From assembly GCA_963731625.1 (NCBI GenBank), contig CAVSWH010000001.1:682001-746000 (forward strand): a DNA stretch of 64,000 nt, in the 5' to 3' direction. Source of the stretch: PALSA-555 sp963731625. GTDB taxonomy: Bacteria; Actinomycetota; Acidimicrobiia; IMCC26256; PALSA-555. A model generated the notes under the pieces. That model ran no database searches. It saw only the letters and a program-made list of their open reading frames with translations, and was not told the DNA's origin. Positions 63,837 to 64,000 of this stretch are shown in pieces; position 1 is the stretch's first letter; every line of letters begins with the position of its first letter. A program made the position numbers and the translations under genes.

Positions 63837-64000
63837 ATGGCCGACCTGGCGACGGAGACGACGCTGCTCCTCTTGAGCCCTGACGAGTGGCGCGCGTTCG
63901 GGTACCTGCACCAGGACGTCTGTCGGAGTGTGCTCGCGCTGGCGTTCCTCGTGGAGCCCTGGCTCGACGGCGGACCGCCGCCGACCGCCGCCGGCCTTCG
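63837..64000 (+). CDS. Unrecognised protein, 5' part only
   Basis: ATG 63837, preceded by CAGGAGGAG, starts an open frame that runs off the right edge. The visible 54 residues (MADLATETTLLLLSPDEWRA, FGYLHQDVCRSVLALAFLVE) look soluble and acidic with a hydrophobic helix. No family recognised. The palindrome at 63766-63782 lies upstream. Confidence 0.6.
   Translation, partial: MADLATETTLLLLSPDEWRAFGYLHQDVCRSVLALAFLVEPWLDGGPPPTAAGL

Overview
The window is high-GC, gene-dense bacterial chromosome. Gene content and order point to an actinobacterium: a WhiG/FliA-type sigma factor, the MurT/GatD pair, DUF2469, a one-Fe-S-subunit sulfite reductase with an APS reductase, a DosR/DosS-like two-component system, and the long series pnp-rpsO-ribF-truB-nrnA-rbfA / infB-nusA-rimP / proS / ispG-rseP-dxr-cdsA-frr-pyrH-tsf-rpsB / rplS-trmD-rimM-khpA-rpsP / ffh-ftsY / smc-acyP-mutM-rnc-acpP-plsX-rpmF-coaD-rsmD. 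An acidimicrobial origin is my inference and was not tested. Almost all housekeeping genes are on the minus strand, tightly packed with 1-17 nt overlaps. Several start codons lie 6-8 nt after a TANNNT box, which suggests leaderless transcription.

Layout. 1-4518: tail of the nusA/infB superoperon (DUF503, rbfA, nrnA, truB, ribF, rpsO, pnp; pnp runs off the left edge). 4551-15414: an accessory block between DUF503 and infB, which are usually close neighbours. It holds a secreted protein, membrane proteins, a cupredoxin, two universal stress proteins, a STAS-like protein, a NarL-type response regulator, a GAF histidine kinase, two paralogous unknown proteins, an HTH-PPOX fusion, an ABC exporter, a PPOX protein and a MetF-like protein. 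Five copies of a box GGGmCyTTCGnCCCT precede genes in this block. The regulator's recognition helix matches DosR, so I read the block as a DosR-like dormancy/stress regulon. 15417-20213: infB, ylxR, nusA and rimP, with a terminator-like hairpin just before rimP. 20214-20851: non-coding, with the first copy of a ~106-bp repeat and a gene remnant.

20852-31458: ATP-dependent DNA ligase, proS, a leaderless small ORF, the sulfite reductase/APS reductase operon, a broken methyltransferase, murT-gatD (peptidoglycan amidation), a badly frame-disrupted secreted beta-helix gene, and a DUF2510 membrane protein. 31584-41674: ispG, rseP, dxr, cdsA, frr, pyrH, tsf, rpsB, the sigma factor and xerC. 41675-42220: non-coding, with the second repeat copy abutting a broken TOBE (molybdate-binding) gene. 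42221-46456: a PPOX protein, enoyl-CoA hydratase, two small proteins, DUF2469, rplS, trmD, rimM, khpA and rpsP. 46531-51706: a ~1,700-residue secreted IPT/TIG-repeat protein with near-identical internal DNA repeats. 51799-63686: ffh, ftsY, mscS, smc and the rnc/plsX/coaD region. 63837-64000: start of an unrecognised gene.

Several genes carry frame breaks of 1, 2 or 4 nt (metF-like, ylxR, nusA tail, methyltransferase, beta-helix gene, IPT/TIG gene, probably dxr and gatD). Because essential genes are among them, errors in the sequence are at least as likely as real decay.
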